Positions 41,573-49,962 of a stretch of DNA of 64,000 nt are shown here, piece after piece; position 1 is the first letter of the stretch; every line of letters starts with the position of its first letter. The notes under the pieces are model-generated. The model was not told where the DNA came from. It saw nothing but the letters and a program-made list of their open reading frames with translations, and made no database searches. Made by a program: the position numbers and the translations under genes. Origin of the DNA: PALSA-612 sp964595575 (GTDB lineage Bacteria; Actinomycetota; Thermoleophilia; Gaiellales; Gaiellaceae); contig CAZQRA010000004.1 of NCBI GenBank assembly GCA_964595575.1, forward strand, positions 1 through 64,000. The letters run 5' to 3'.

Positions 41573-42825
41573 CGCCGTGCCTCCGTGCGGTGGGAGACGC
41601 GGGCGAGGAGGGCGAGGGCCAGGAAGCTGGACACGATGCTCGAGCCCCCGTAGCTGACGAAGGGGAGGGTAACTCCGGTCAGGGGGATGAGGCGGAGGAC
41701 GCCCCCGGCGATGGTGAACGTCTGCAGCGCGAGCCCGAAGGTGAGGCCGGTGGCGAGCAGCTTGGAGAAGCCGTCGTCGGCGAGGAGGGCAACGCGGAAG
41801 CCTCGTAGCACGAGCAGCATGACCACGAGCAGGAAGGCAGAGGTGCCGATCAGGCCCAGCTCCTGGGCAAGCGCGGAGAAGATGAAGTCGGTCTTGAGGA
41901 AGGGAACGTAGGGAGTGCCCTCGGGGCTCGCGAACGTGCCCCGGCCTAGGCCGGTTCCCCCGAAGCCGCCGCTCCCAATCGAGTACAGGCCCTGCACGGT
42001 CTGGTAGCCGGCCCCTTGGGGATCGGACCAGGGATCGAGCCAGGTGTCCACCCGCACCCGCACGCGGTCGATGGTCGCGTAGAGGGCGGCGCCGCCCGAG
42101 GCGAACAGGATGCCTCCCAGAGCCACGTACAGAGCCCGTCCAGTGGCCACGTAGAGCATGGCCACGAAGATGCCGAAGTAGAGAAGTGCGCTTCCCAGAT
42201 CGTTGGTCTCCACGATCACGAGCATGGCCGCGCCCCACACGAGGAGGAGCGGTCCTAGATCCTTGGGCCGGCCTTGGGCGAGCGCCTCCCGCTTCTGGCG
42301 CAGGTAGGCGGCGAGGAACACGACCATCAGCACCTTGGCCAGCTCCCCGGGCTGGAAGCGAACGACGCCCACGTCGGCCCAGAGGCGGGCGCCGTTGACG
42401 CGGGTCCCGATCACGGGGAGCGCCGGCAGCGCGAGCAGGATGACGGCGCTCAGCCCGATGACGTACTTGTAGCTCTCCAGGCGCCGCGGGTCAGGAAGGA
42501 GCACGAGCACGGCGGTGAAGCCGGCCGCGCCCACCACGATCCACGCGCTCTGGCGGAGGGCGTCGGCGGGATCGAGTCGGTAGATCTCAGTGACGCCGAT
42601 GGCGGTGAGGAGGCCGGCCAGGGGGAGGAGGTAGGGGTCGGCGGCGGGAGCATAGAGCCGCATGACGAGGTGGCAGGCGAGGTAGAGGCCGAGGAAGAAG
42701 GCCCCGTAGGAGAGGGAGGAGGAGGAGATCGCCTCCTGGCGGGCGATGTACACGGTGGCGAAGCCGACCGCGGTGATGGCGGCCACGCCCAGGAGGCTGA
42801 GGAGCTCGCGGTTGCGGTAGCTCAC
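41569..42825 (-). CDS. rodA: SEDS glycosyltransferase RodA/FtsW family
   Basis: Polytopic peptidoglycan polymerase partnering PbpA. About 418 residues and roughly 12 TMs. Family motifs: GARLWADVGVVRFQPGELAKV, ETNDLGSALLYFG, TDFIFSALAQELGLIG and LPFVSYGGSSIVSSFLALALL. GTG 42825 overlaps the pstP stop (GTGA). An upstream in-frame extension is only an open shadow across pstP. Confidence 0.95.
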   Translation of the reverse strand: MSYRNRELLSLLGVAAITAVGFATVYIARQEAISSSSLSYGAFFLGLYLACHLVMRLYAPAADPYLLPLAGLLTAIGVTEIYRLDPADALRQSAWIVVGAAGFTAVLVLLPDPRRLESYKYVIGLSAVILLALPALPVIGTRVNGARLWADVGVVRFQPGELAKVLMVVFLAAYLRQKREALAQGRPKDLGPLLLVWGAAMLVIVETNDLGSALLYFGIFVAMLYVATGRALYVALGGILFASGGAALYATIDRVRVRVDTWLDPWSDPQGAGYQTVQGLYSIGSGGFGGTGLGRGTFASPEGTPYVPFLKTDFIFSALAQELGLIGTSAFLLVVMLLVLRGFRVALLADDGFSKLLATGLTFGLALQTFTIAGGVLRLIPLTGVTLPFVSYGGSSIVSSFLALALLARVSHRTEARR

Positions 42826-43958
42826 GGAAGGATCTCCCGCTCGTACCGGCGCACCTCGCGGAGGGCGCTGCCGCGGCTGACGAGGTCGTGGTCGAAGAGC
42901 CGGCGGCGCTCCTCCTGGGAGAGGTGGGCTGCCAGGAGCGGGCTCTCGTACACCAGCCGGTAGAGGCGAATCCCGGGAGCGAGGGTGAAGGGAACTCCCT
43001 GGTACACGGCCAGGTGGCCGTTCTCCTCCGCGCCCACGAAGTGCACCCTGGACAGCCCGAGCACCGCCAGCCCTGCTGCCGCGAGCACGAGTAGGGCAAG
43101 GCCGGCGAGCAGGCGCCACGACGGGCGGCGTCGGGGGATCGGCCCCGGCGGGGGCGCCGCGACGGACGTGTCCCCGTCCTCGTCCCCTTCCCGCTCATCG
43201 GAGTCGGAGGCGAGGGCTACCCCCGGCAGCTCCAACGTGTCCTCGAGCCCGGCCAGCTCGAAGAGGACGACGGTGATGTTGTCCTCCCCCCCGCGTCGGT
43301 TCGCCTCCTGCACGAGGGCGCGGGCGGCTCCGTCGAGGTCGGGCCGGTGCTCCTCGATGAGGGCGCGGATGGCGTCGTCGTCCACCATGGTGGTGAGGCC
43401 GTCCGAGCAGAGGAGGAAGAGATCGCCGGGGAGCACGGGCACCGAGAAGGCATCCACCTCCACCGCCGCCTCGGTGCCGAGGGCGCGGGTGATCACCGAG
43501 CGCTGGGGGTGGACCTCTGCCTCCTCAGGGGTGAGCCTCCCGCTGCGCACGAGCTCGGCGACGAGGGAGTGGTCGTCCGTGAGCTGGCGGAGGGTCCCGT
43601 CCCGTAGGAGGTAGGCACGGGAGTCGCCGACGTGCCCGATCCACACCTCCTCGTGCTCGAGGAGGGCTACCGTGAGCGTGGTACCCATGCCGGAGGCGCT
43701 CTCGTCCTGGGCCGCCCGCTCGAACACGCTTCTGTTGGCCTCCTCGATCACCGCTACCACCCGGTCCCGGCCCGATCCGGCTCCCCGCTCCAGGCGCCTG
43801 ACGGAGGCTGCTGCCAGGCGGGAGGCGATCTCCCCCGCTTGGGCTCCTCCCATGCCGTCGGCCACCGCGAACAGGGGGGGCTCGCACACGTAGGCGTCCT
43901 CGTTCCTCCGCCTCTTGCGGCCGGGATCGGTGAGGGCAGCTACCCGGCGCAGGGTCAT
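42822..43958 (-). CDS. pstP: PP2C-type Ser/Thr protein phosphatase PstP
   Basis: Counteracts PknB. 378 residues: N-terminal PP2C domain (about 1-235) with RRNEDAYVC, VADGMGGAQAGEIAS, HVGDSRAYLLRDG, CSDGLTTMVDDD and RGGEDNITVVLFEL metal-binding motifs; a TM (about 280-300); and an external 80-residue C-terminal part. ATG start. Gene ends overlap on both sides with rodA and fhaB by 4 nt. Confidence 0.94.
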   Translation of the reverse strand: MTLRRVAALTDPGRKRRRNEDAYVCEPPLFAVADGMGGAQAGEIASRLAAASVRRLERGAGSGRDRVVAVIEEANRSVFERAAQDESASGMGTTLTVALLEHEEVWIGHVGDSRAYLLRDGTLRQLTDDHSLVAELVRSGRLTPEEAEVHPQRSVITRALGTEAAVEVDAFSVPVLPGDLFLLCSDGLTTMVDDDAIRALIEEHRPDLDGAARALVQEANRRGGEDNITVVLFELAGLEDTLELPGVALASDSDEREGDEDGDTSVAAPPPGPIPRRRPSWRLLAGLALLVLAAAGLAVLGLSRVHFVGAEENGHLAVYQGVPFTLAPGIRLYRLVYESPLLAAHLSQEERRRLFDHDLVSRGSALREVRRYEREILP

Positions 43959-44431
43959 CGCTCGAAGCGAAGGTCGGTCTCGCCCAGGCGGATCACGTCA
44001 CCAGGTTCCAGTCGCCGGGGCCGGGCGATCCGCTCCCCGTTCACGTAGGTGCCGTTGGTCGATCCTGCGTCCTCGATCCATACCCCGTCTGGGCGAGGGA
44101 GGAGGCGGGCGTGGACGAGGGAGGCGAACCGGTCATCCTCGAGCACGAGGTCGTTGTCCAGCCCCCGACCGATGGTGACGGACACGGAGTCGAGGGCGAG
44201 GGCTCGTTCATCCGAGGCCCCCGGCCCGCCTACGACGACCAGCCGGCCGCGGGGTGGGGAAGGCGGAGCAAGGGCCTGCACCGGCCGCGCCAGCACCATG
44301 CTCTCTTGAGGGGCTCGGAGGTCGCGGGCGGCGCTACGCACGACCCGCCAGATGAACAGGTAGAGCAAGACGAGAAAGGCCACCTTGAGCAGGATGAGCA
44401 CCTCCTCGACGGCGGCTTGGGCCACGATCAT
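43955..44431 (-). CDS. fhaB: FHA-domain protein FhaB
   Basis: 158 residues: N-terminal membrane helix (LLKVAFLVLLYLFIWRVV), linker, then a C-terminal FHA domain with IGRGLDNDLVLEDDRFAS, HARLL and DAGSTNGTYVNGERI, the phospho-Thr binding loops. In actinobacteria FhaB/FipA binds PknB-phosphorylated partners in the divisome. Overlaps pstP (ATGA) and fhaA (ATGA-type). Confidence 0.9.
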   Translation of the reverse strand: MIVAQAAVEEVLILLKVAFLVLLYLFIWRVVRSAARDLRAPQESMVLARPVQALAPPSPPRGRLVVVGGPGASDERALALDSVSVTIGRGLDNDLVLEDDRFASLVHARLLPRPDGVWIEDAGSTNGTYVNGERIARPRRLEPGDVIRLGETDLRFER

Positions 44432-45189
44432 GGCAGCTCGCGGCGGAAGACGAGGTCGGTTGAGCCCAAGGAGATCGTGTCCCCGTGCTCGAGCTTCGCC
44501 TGGGCTACCCGCGACCCGTTCACCAGCGTCCCATTGGTGGAGCCGAGGTCGACGATCACGTAGGCGGTTCCCTCCTGGCGGAGCTCGGCGTGGCGTCGGG
44601 ACACGTTGACGTCCGCCAGGCGGATGTCGCAGTCCTGGGAGCGGCCGATGAGCACGACCGGCTTGCGCACCTCGTAGCGAAGCTCGCCCGCCGACAGGGT
44701 GACCACCTCCCGGGCCACCGGAGGGGGCGTCCCCTCCCCGACGGGGGCGGTCGTGGGCCGGTAGACCATAGTGGCGGCGGGCTCCATGGACGGCGACGGC
44801 TCCTCTCGCCGGCGGGGGGGTCGGCGCTGCACCATGCGGGTGGCGATACCGAACTCCCCCAGGTCGAGGTCGGCGTCGGTGGTCATGAGCACGATGGGCG
44901 GCGAGAGCAGGGCGTAGCCTTCCCGTCGGGCGTGCTCGGCCAAGTACTCCTGGAGCTCGGCCCGCAGCGACTCTTGGTAGGGATGGAACTGCGCGTAGTC
45001 CTGGGGGGACAGGTACACGGTGTACTCGTTGGGGACGTAGACCCGGGAGACGGACACGGCGCGGTGCTCGTCCATCTCCTTGGCCAGCTTCCGGGCCAGC
45101 TCGACAGGCTGGACGTTGGCCCGAAACGCGCGCCCGAAGATCCCCTCCACGAGGGCCTCGATCTTCTGCTCGATGGTGCGGAGAATCAC
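44428..45189 (-). CDS. fhaA: FhaA: DUF3662 domain plus FHA domain
   Basis: 253 residues. N-terminal DUF3662 domain (about 1-125; EQKIEALVEGIFGRAF, VYVPNEYTVYLSPQDY) and C-terminal FHA domain (IGRSQDCDIRLADVNVSRRHAEL, DLGSTNGTLVNGSRV). Cytoplasmic adapter of the PknB pathway that binds the MviN pseudokinase in mycobacteria. First gene of the six-gene set; GTG start, candidate -10 TAGACT (plus 45214-45219) overlaps the stop of the upstream kinase gene. Confidence 0.93.
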   Translation of the reverse strand: MILRTIEQKIEALVEGIFGRAFRANVQPVELARKLAKEMDEHRAVSVSRVYVPNEYTVYLSPQDYAQFHPYQESLRAELQEYLAEHARREGYALLSPPIVLMTTDADLDLGEFGIATRMVQRRPPRRREEPSPSMEPAATMVYRPTTAPVGEGTPPPVAREVVTLSAGELRYEVRKPVVLIGRSQDCDIRLADVNVSRRHAELRQEGTAYVIVDLGSTNGTLVNGSRVAQAKLEHGDTISLGSTDLVFRRELP

Positions 45190-45216
45190 GGCGAACGGAC
45201 TACCCGCCCGCCGAGT

Positions 45217-46881
45217 CTACCCGCGGCCGGCGGCCTCTCGGGCGGCCCGCACAGGAAGGAGGGGGACGGTCTCGGCGGTGGGGAGATCGCCCGGCCCTCC
45301 TCGCCGGAGCCGGGCCTCGAGCAGCAGAAGGCCGTAGAAAGCGGCCGTGTAGGCGACCACGGAGAGGGCGTGAAGCTTGGGGGCGGCGAGGAGGAGGGCG
45401 GCCGTCGTTCCCCCGGCTAGGGCGAGAGCGGGCCAGGGGCGGCCTCCCCGGGCCAGGGGAAGGAGCGCGGCCGCCACCGCCAGTACGAGGGCCTCCACGG
45501 CGACCTCGGAGCGAGGGGCGAGCGAGTGAGCGAGGGCGGCGAGGGCCTCGCTGGGTTGCCGCGAGGAGGCGATGCCGAGATCGTCCAGCCTTCCCGACGC
45601 CTCCACGGCTGCTGCCGCGAAGACCGAGGCTGCAGTCGCCAGGGCCCTCCTCAGCGGGGTTCTCGCTCCCTGGGCGATGAGGGGGAGGAGGGGAAGCGCC
45701 TGGGCCGGGGCGAGGAGAGGGCCCGCCACAGGCAGGAGGGCCGCCCGCGGTCGGCGCCAGAAGCACGCCAGCCACAGCGCTGCCGTCGCGGCATAGAGGA
45801 GGGCCAGGCCCAGGGAGTAGTTCCCCAAGGGAAGGATCGGCACCGCCAAGGCGAGCGCCAGGCCGGCCCGCTCGTTGACCAGGGCGAGACCGCCGGCGGC
45901 CGCGGCCAGCCCCGAGGGCCAGCCGGCTGGGAAGAAGGGGAAGGTGGCCGCCGTCCAGCCGGCGAGAAGGGAGGCGGCGGCGGCGTGGGCCGTCTTGGCT
46001 ACGAGCCTCGAGGGGGAGACGCGGCGGAGGGGTTGCCGGCTACGCGGGGAAGCTCGAGCGGCCACAGCCCTGCGCAGCCGTCCGGCCAGGGCGCGGGCGC
46101 TGGGGCGGCGGGCCGGGTCGAGGAGGAGGGCCTGCTCGACGCAGTCCACGAGCGCCTGGGGAAGGTCGGGACGTCGGTCGCGGAGGGACGGCGCTCCCTG
46201 CTCGATGCGGCGGGCGGTGTCGAGGAAGGTGCCGTCCCAGAACGGATGGCGCCCGGCCAGGGCCTCCCACAGGATCACGCCCACCGCCCACACGTCGGCG
46301 GCAGGCCCTGCTGAACGGCCCCGCAGCCGCTCGGGAGACATGTAGGCGAGGGTCCCGGGGACGTCTCCAGCGGCGGTGAGGGCCTCCTCCTCGAGGAGGA
46401 GGGCAAGACCGAAGTCGAGGAGCTTGATCCGAAGCTCGGGCCCGTCGCAGAGGAGGACGTTGGCCGGCTTGACGTCGCGGTGGACGATACCGCGGGAGTG
46501 GGCGTGGTCGAGGGCTTCGAGGATCTGGGCGCAGACCTCGACGACGGCGGCGTCGTCGAGCTCGTCTGCCCTCATGGCCTGACGGAGGGTTCGCCCGGGG
46601 ACGTACTCGTAGGCGATGTAGACGTGGCCGCTGTCGTGGGCCAGGGCATGAGCCCGTAGGCACCCCCGGTGACGCAGGCGCGAGGCTGCCTGAGCCTCCC
46701 GCTGGGCTCGAGAGGCCGCGTTCCCCTGGCGGGGGACGATCTTGAGCGCCACGTCCCTGCCTGTCTTCACGTCGCGGGCGAGCCACACGGAGCCCGACCC
46801 CCCGGCTCCCAGGGGACGCACAGGGCGGTAGCGGCCGAGGACGAGCGGCCCAGGACGAGCGGCGTGAGCGGCGCCAGGCAC
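45217..46881 (-). CDS. Second Ser/Thr protein kinase with a polytopic C-terminal membrane domain
   Basis: 554 residues. Kinase domain (about 15-275): LGAGGSGSVWLARD, VALKIV, IVHRDVKPANVLL, DFGLALLL and GTLAYMSPERLRG. The remaining 270 residues contain about eight hydrophobic segments in an Ala/Leu-rich context and no PASTA or other sensor. The activation segment and catalytic residues are complete, so it looks active. GTG start. It precedes fhaA and may be cotranscribed with it; the role of the membrane half is unknown. Confidence 0.85.
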   Translation of the reverse strand: MPGAAHAARPGPLVLGRYRPVRPLGAGGSGSVWLARDVKTGRDVALKIVPRQGNAASRAQREAQAASRLRHRGCLRAHALAHDSGHVYIAYEYVPGRTLRQAMRADELDDAAVVEVCAQILEALDHAHSRGIVHRDVKPANVLLCDGPELRIKLLDFGLALLLEEEALTAAGDVPGTLAYMSPERLRGRSAGPAADVWAVGVILWEALAGRHPFWDGTFLDTARRIEQGAPSLRDRRPDLPQALVDCVEQALLLDPARRPSARALAGRLRRAVAARASPRSRQPLRRVSPSRLVAKTAHAAAASLLAGWTAATFPFFPAGWPSGLAAAAGGLALVNERAGLALALAVPILPLGNYSLGLALLYAATAALWLACFWRRPRAALLPVAGPLLAPAQALPLLPLIAQGARTPLRRALATAASVFAAAAVEASGRLDDLGIASSRQPSEALAALAHSLAPRSEVAVEALVLAVAAALLPLARGGRPWPALALAGGTTAALLLAAPKLHALSVVAYTAAFYGLLLLEARLRRGGPGDLPTAETVPLLPVRAAREAAGRG

Positions 46882-46933
46882 CCTGTCCGAGTTGGCCGCG
46901 GTAGGAGAAAGTCCTTCCCCCGAGAAGATGGGC

Positions 46934-46939
46934 TACAGT
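46934..46939 (+). promoter_or_regulatory. -10-like TACAGT upstream of the gene at 46955
   Basis: TACAGT lies 15 nt before GTG 46955, giving a predicted short UTR of about 8 nt. It lies in the divergent spacer with the kinase gene. Confidence 0.35.
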
Positions 46940-46954
46940 GCGCGGGCTGGGGCC

Positions 46955-48100
46955 GTGAGCGAGACCTTTCACGACGAGGACATCGAGTTCGACTTCTTCG
47001 AGGACCTCGACACGCGCGAGCGCCCTCCGGCCGAGGAGCGCGAGCGGGTAGCCCGACCCCGTGGGCGTGGTCGTCCTCCTCGTCGGCCCGCCGAGCCGGG
47101 TCTTCCCCCTCGGGCTCGGCTGCTCGGGCTGGTGGCCTTCGCCGTGGTGGTCGTCGTTCTCCTCGTCTTCCTCATCTCGAGCTGCGGCGGGAGCAAGGCC
47201 GGGAAGTACGCGAGCTACGTGGCCAAGGTGGCGGCTCTCGCCCGGGACTCGGACCAGGTCGCCCGCGAGCTAAATAGCGCTCTGACCACCCCCGGCATCA
47301 AGCCCACCGAGCTGGCGGTGAAGCTGGAAGGCCTAGCCTCGCGCCAGCGCCTGGGGGTGACGAGCGCCGAGGCCATCGAGGCTCCTGGTCCCCTTGTCGA
47401 CGAGCAGCGGAGCGTGGTCGAGGCGCTGCGCTTCCGGTTCGCGGGGTTGCGCGGTCTCGCCGACGTCTTCCGCGACACGGCCGGCTCCAAGGACGTGTCG
47501 GGAGCGGCGCTGCAGCTGGCGGAGCAGGCCCAAAGGCTCGTGGCGAGCGACGTCGTGTGGGAGGACCTGTTCCGCTCGGCTACCATCACCACCCTGCGCC
47601 AGGAGGGGGTGCGGGGCATCCCCGTGCCCGACTCGAACATCGTTCCCGCCCCCGACTTCGGCAGCCCCCGGTACTGGGTGCCCGTGTTCGAGCGGGTCAA
47701 CGGCGCCGCTACCGGGAGGCCGACCGGCGGGCTGCACGGGACCGGCATCGTGGAGACGCGGGCGCTCCCCAGCGGGAAGGTGCTTCGCAGCGACCAGGAG
47801 AACATCGTCACCGCCGGCACCGATCTCGGGTTCGCGGTGACGGTCGAGGACACGGGCGACGCCCAGGAGGTGCAGGTGAAGGTGACCCTCACTATTCGCC
47901 AGCAGCCCTCCCCGATCGTCGCCACCCAGACGATCGACGTCATCAACCCGGGTCAACAGAAGACGGTGGTCTTCCGGAACCTGGGAGAGGTTCGCTTCGC
48001 CACCAGGACCACGGTGACGGTGGACGTGAGGCCGGTGCCGGGCGAGGCCAACACGGCCAACAACTCGGCCTCGTACCCGGTCATCTTCTCCCTGGGGTAG
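46955..48100 (+). CDS. Single-TM protein with extracytoplasmic CARDB-like domain
   Basis: About 381 residues. Acidic cytoplasmic N-terminus (FHDEDIEFDFFEDLDTRE), basic Pro/Arg stretch, one TM (LLGLVAFAVVVVVLLVFLIS), a helical region (about 110-240), and a C-terminal Ig-like CARDB domain (VTVEDTGDAQEVQVKVTLTI to ANTANNSASYPV). GTG 46955 chosen over ATG 46928 because it follows the -10-like TACAGT at a workable distance. I do not recognise the whole protein; location beside the kinase cluster suggests an envelope role only. Confidence 0.7.
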   Translation: MSETFHDEDIEFDFFEDLDTRERPPAEERERVARPRGRGRPPRRPAEPGLPPRARLLGLVAFAVVVVVLLVFLISSCGGSKAGKYASYVAKVAALARDSDQVARELNSALTTPGIKPTELAVKLEGLASRQRLGVTSAEAIEAPGPLVDEQRSVVEALRFRFAGLRGLADVFRDTAGSKDVSGAALQLAEQAQRLVASDVVWEDLFRSATITTLRQEGVRGIPVPDSNIVPAPDFGSPRYWVPVFERVNGAATGRPTGGLHGTGIVETRALPSGKVLRSDQENIVTAGTDLGFAVTVEDTGDAQEVQVKVTLTIRQQPSPIVATQTIDVINPGQQKTVVFRNLGEVRFATRTTVTVDVRPVPGEANTANNSASYPVIFSLG

Positions 48101-48109
48101 CGGGCGCGC

Positions 48110-48598
48110 GTGAGCGTGTCGAGCACCGCCGCCGGATGGATCGCCATCGGGGCCGCCGCCGGGGCGGTGGTGGTCTTGCTGGCGGTCGCCCTCGTCTGGA
48201 GGGAGGTGCGACACCTGCGGGCGGCCCAGAGCATCCTCCTGGGAGGGACGAAGCGCGACCTCGCCGACTTCGCGGTCGCCCTCCAGGCCCGGGTGGACGA
48301 CCTCCACCGAGCGGTGGACGAGCTCGCCGCCGCCATCGCCCGGGTCGACCGGCGGGTGGAGACGAGCCTGTCACGCACGGCTGTCGTCCGGTACGACGCC
48401 TACGAAGGGGCCGGCGGCAGGCAGTCGGCCTCGGTTGCCCTGCTCGACGCCACCCGGACAGGGGTGGTGCTGAGCGCCATCCAGGGACGGGACTACGCCC
48501 GCGTCTACGTGAAGGAACTCGAGCGGGGCAAGGCGGCCGTGGCCCTCTCCCCGGAGGAGCAGGAGGCTGTGGAGCGGGCCATGTCTGGGCTGCCCTGA
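48110..48598 (+). CDS. DUF4446-family membrane protein
   Basis: 162 residues: N-terminal TM (AIGAAAGAVVVLLAVALVW), coiled coil (AVALQARVDDLHRAVDELAA), then the DUF4446 core VVRYDAYEGAGGRQSASVALLDATRTGVVLSAIQGRD and a LSPEEQEAVERAM end. Function of the family unknown. GTG start 9 nt after the previous stop, so likely cotranscribed with the CARDB protein. Confidence 0.85.
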   Translation: MSVSSTAAGWIAIGAAAGAVVVLLAVALVWREVRHLRAAQSILLGGTKRDLADFAVALQARVDDLHRAVDELAAAIARVDRRVETSLSRTAVVRYDAYEGAGGRQSASVALLDATRTGVVLSAIQGRDYARVYVKELERGKAAVALSPEEQEAVERAMSGLP

Positions 48599-48607
48599 AG
48601 CGGCCGC

Positions 48608-48613
48608 TACAGT
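48608..48613 (+). promoter_or_regulatory. -10-like TACAGT, leaderless promoter of the HNH gene
   Basis: Seven nt separate TACAGT from GTG 48621. No Shine-Dalgarno fits between. Confidence 0.45.
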
Positions 48614-48620
48614 TCGGCGC

Positions 48621-49139
48621 GTGCAGCACGTCCTCGTCCTCAACGCCACCTACGAGCCCCTCAACGTCTGCTCGTTGCGCCGGGCCTTCGTGCTCGTGTG
48701 CAAGGGACGGGCGGAGGTGGTGGAGGCCCTTGATCGGCCCCTGCGCTCGGCGGGGCGCTGTTACCCCTGGCCGCACGTCATCCGGCTTGTGTCGTACGTC
48801 CACGTTCCCCGAGCCGTGCGCCGACGCATCTCCCGCCGGGCCCTGTTCGCGCGCGACGGCTGGGCCTGCGCCTACTGCGGCAGGCGGGGTGCCCGCCTGA
48901 CCCTCGACCACGTGGTACCCCGCAGCCGGGGAGGAGCCTCGGTGTGGGAGAACGTGGTGGCCTCCTGCGCCCCCTGCAACCTTAGGAAGGGCGATCGCCT
49001 CCTGGAGGAGGCGGCTATGGCGCTGCGGACGACCCCGCGGCCCCCGTCGCCAAGCCTCTTCATCGAGCTGGCCGCGCCCAAGCTGCCCGCGAGCTGGCGA
49101 CCCTACCTCGAGCCCTACGGGGCGACGGCCGCGGCCTGA
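48621..49139 (+). CDS. HNH endonuclease-fold protein
   Basis: 172 residues. HNH core with two CxxC zinc pairs, CAYCGRRG and CAPCNLRKGD, and LTLDHVVPRSRGGASVWENVV carrying the catalytic His and Asn. The N-terminal VLVLNATYEPLNVCSLRRAFVLV is the conserved start of a widespread chromosomal HNH family whose role is not known. GTG start directly downstream of a -10-like hexamer. Not linked here to restriction or phage genes. Confidence 0.88.
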   Translation: MQHVLVLNATYEPLNVCSLRRAFVLVCKGRAEVVEALDRPLRSAGRCYPWPHVIRLVSYVHVPRAVRRRISRRALFARDGWACAYCGRRGARLTLDHVVPRSRGGASVWENVVASCAPCNLRKGDRLLEEAAMALRTTPRPPSPSLFIELAAPKLPASWRPYLEPYGATAAA

Positions 49140-49190
49140 TCGCGAGGAGGCCTTCCTCCCCGCGCCCTGTCTCGACGGAAAGGAGGAGCG

Positions 49191-49913
49191 ATGAGAGCTA
49201 GCTTCGTCCCCCGCGCGATCCTGACGGCCCTCGTCGCGGCGGTGGCGGCCGGCCTCGCTACCGTAGCTGGCGCGGAGGGCTCCCAAGGGCGAGCGGCGGC
49301 CGCCCCGGCCGTGGCCGGCACGGTCACTGCCTCCGGCAGGGGGCAGGCCACCGCCGTCCCTGACCGAGCAGGGATCGAGGTGGGAGTCGTCTCCCTGGGC
49401 AAGACGGCGTCGCAGGCGCTGGCCGCCGGCTCGGCCGAGATGCGCAAGGTGATCGCCGCCCTCAAGGCGGCGGGGGTAGCTGGGAGGGACATCCGCACTT
49501 CGTCCCTGTCCCTGTCGCCTCGCTACTCCCAGGACGGGGAGAGGATCCTGGGCTACGCGGCCTCGAACACCGTCTCCGTCACCGTCCGCGGCCTGGAGCG
49601 GCTGGGAGCGACCATCGACGCCGCCGTGGAGGCAGCGGCGAGCTAGGTGTCGGGCCCCTTCTTTACCCGCTCCGACGAGGCCGCGCTCTACCGGCGGGCG
49701 CTGCGGGCGGCGGTAGCCGACGCCCGGGCCAAGGCCCAGGCGATGGCCGCCGCCGCAGGACGGCGGCTGGGGCCGGTGCGGTCCGTGGTGGAGGGCTCGC
49801 CGGGGCCGATCCCGGTCGGCGCGGGGGCCAAGCAGGCTGCTGAGCCCACTCCCATCGAGCCTGGAACGCAGACGATCGAGGCCGCGGTAACGGTAGAGCT
49901 GGCGCTGCGCTAG
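49191..49913 (+). pseudogene. SIMPL (DUF541) domain protein split by an in-frame TAG
   Basis: Together the two parts make one normal 240-residue SIMPL protein: signal peptide (ILTALVAAVAAGLATVAGA), VTASGRGQATAVPDRAGIEVGV, and after the break FFTRSDEAALYRRALRAAVADARAKA and TPIEPGTQTIEAAVTV. The frame is the same on both sides, with TAG at 49644-49646. Many relatives have Gln or another residue at this spot (..AN-Q-VSGP..), so a single C-to-T change from CAG would explain it. GTG 49647 follows the stop directly and could allow reinitiation. Strong Shine-Dalgarno AAAGGAGG before ATG 49191. Nonsense mutation, read error or suppression are all possible. Confidence 0.7.
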
Positions 49914-49962
49914 GCGCGGCCCTCCCGGCGTCGGAGGCCTTGCCTACGATCTCGGGTAGGTC

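Noticed and set aside
48621..49139. HNH gene as part of a defence island
   Set aside because: Neighbours are membrane and housekeeping genes, and the N-terminal domain belongs to a widespread single-gene family.
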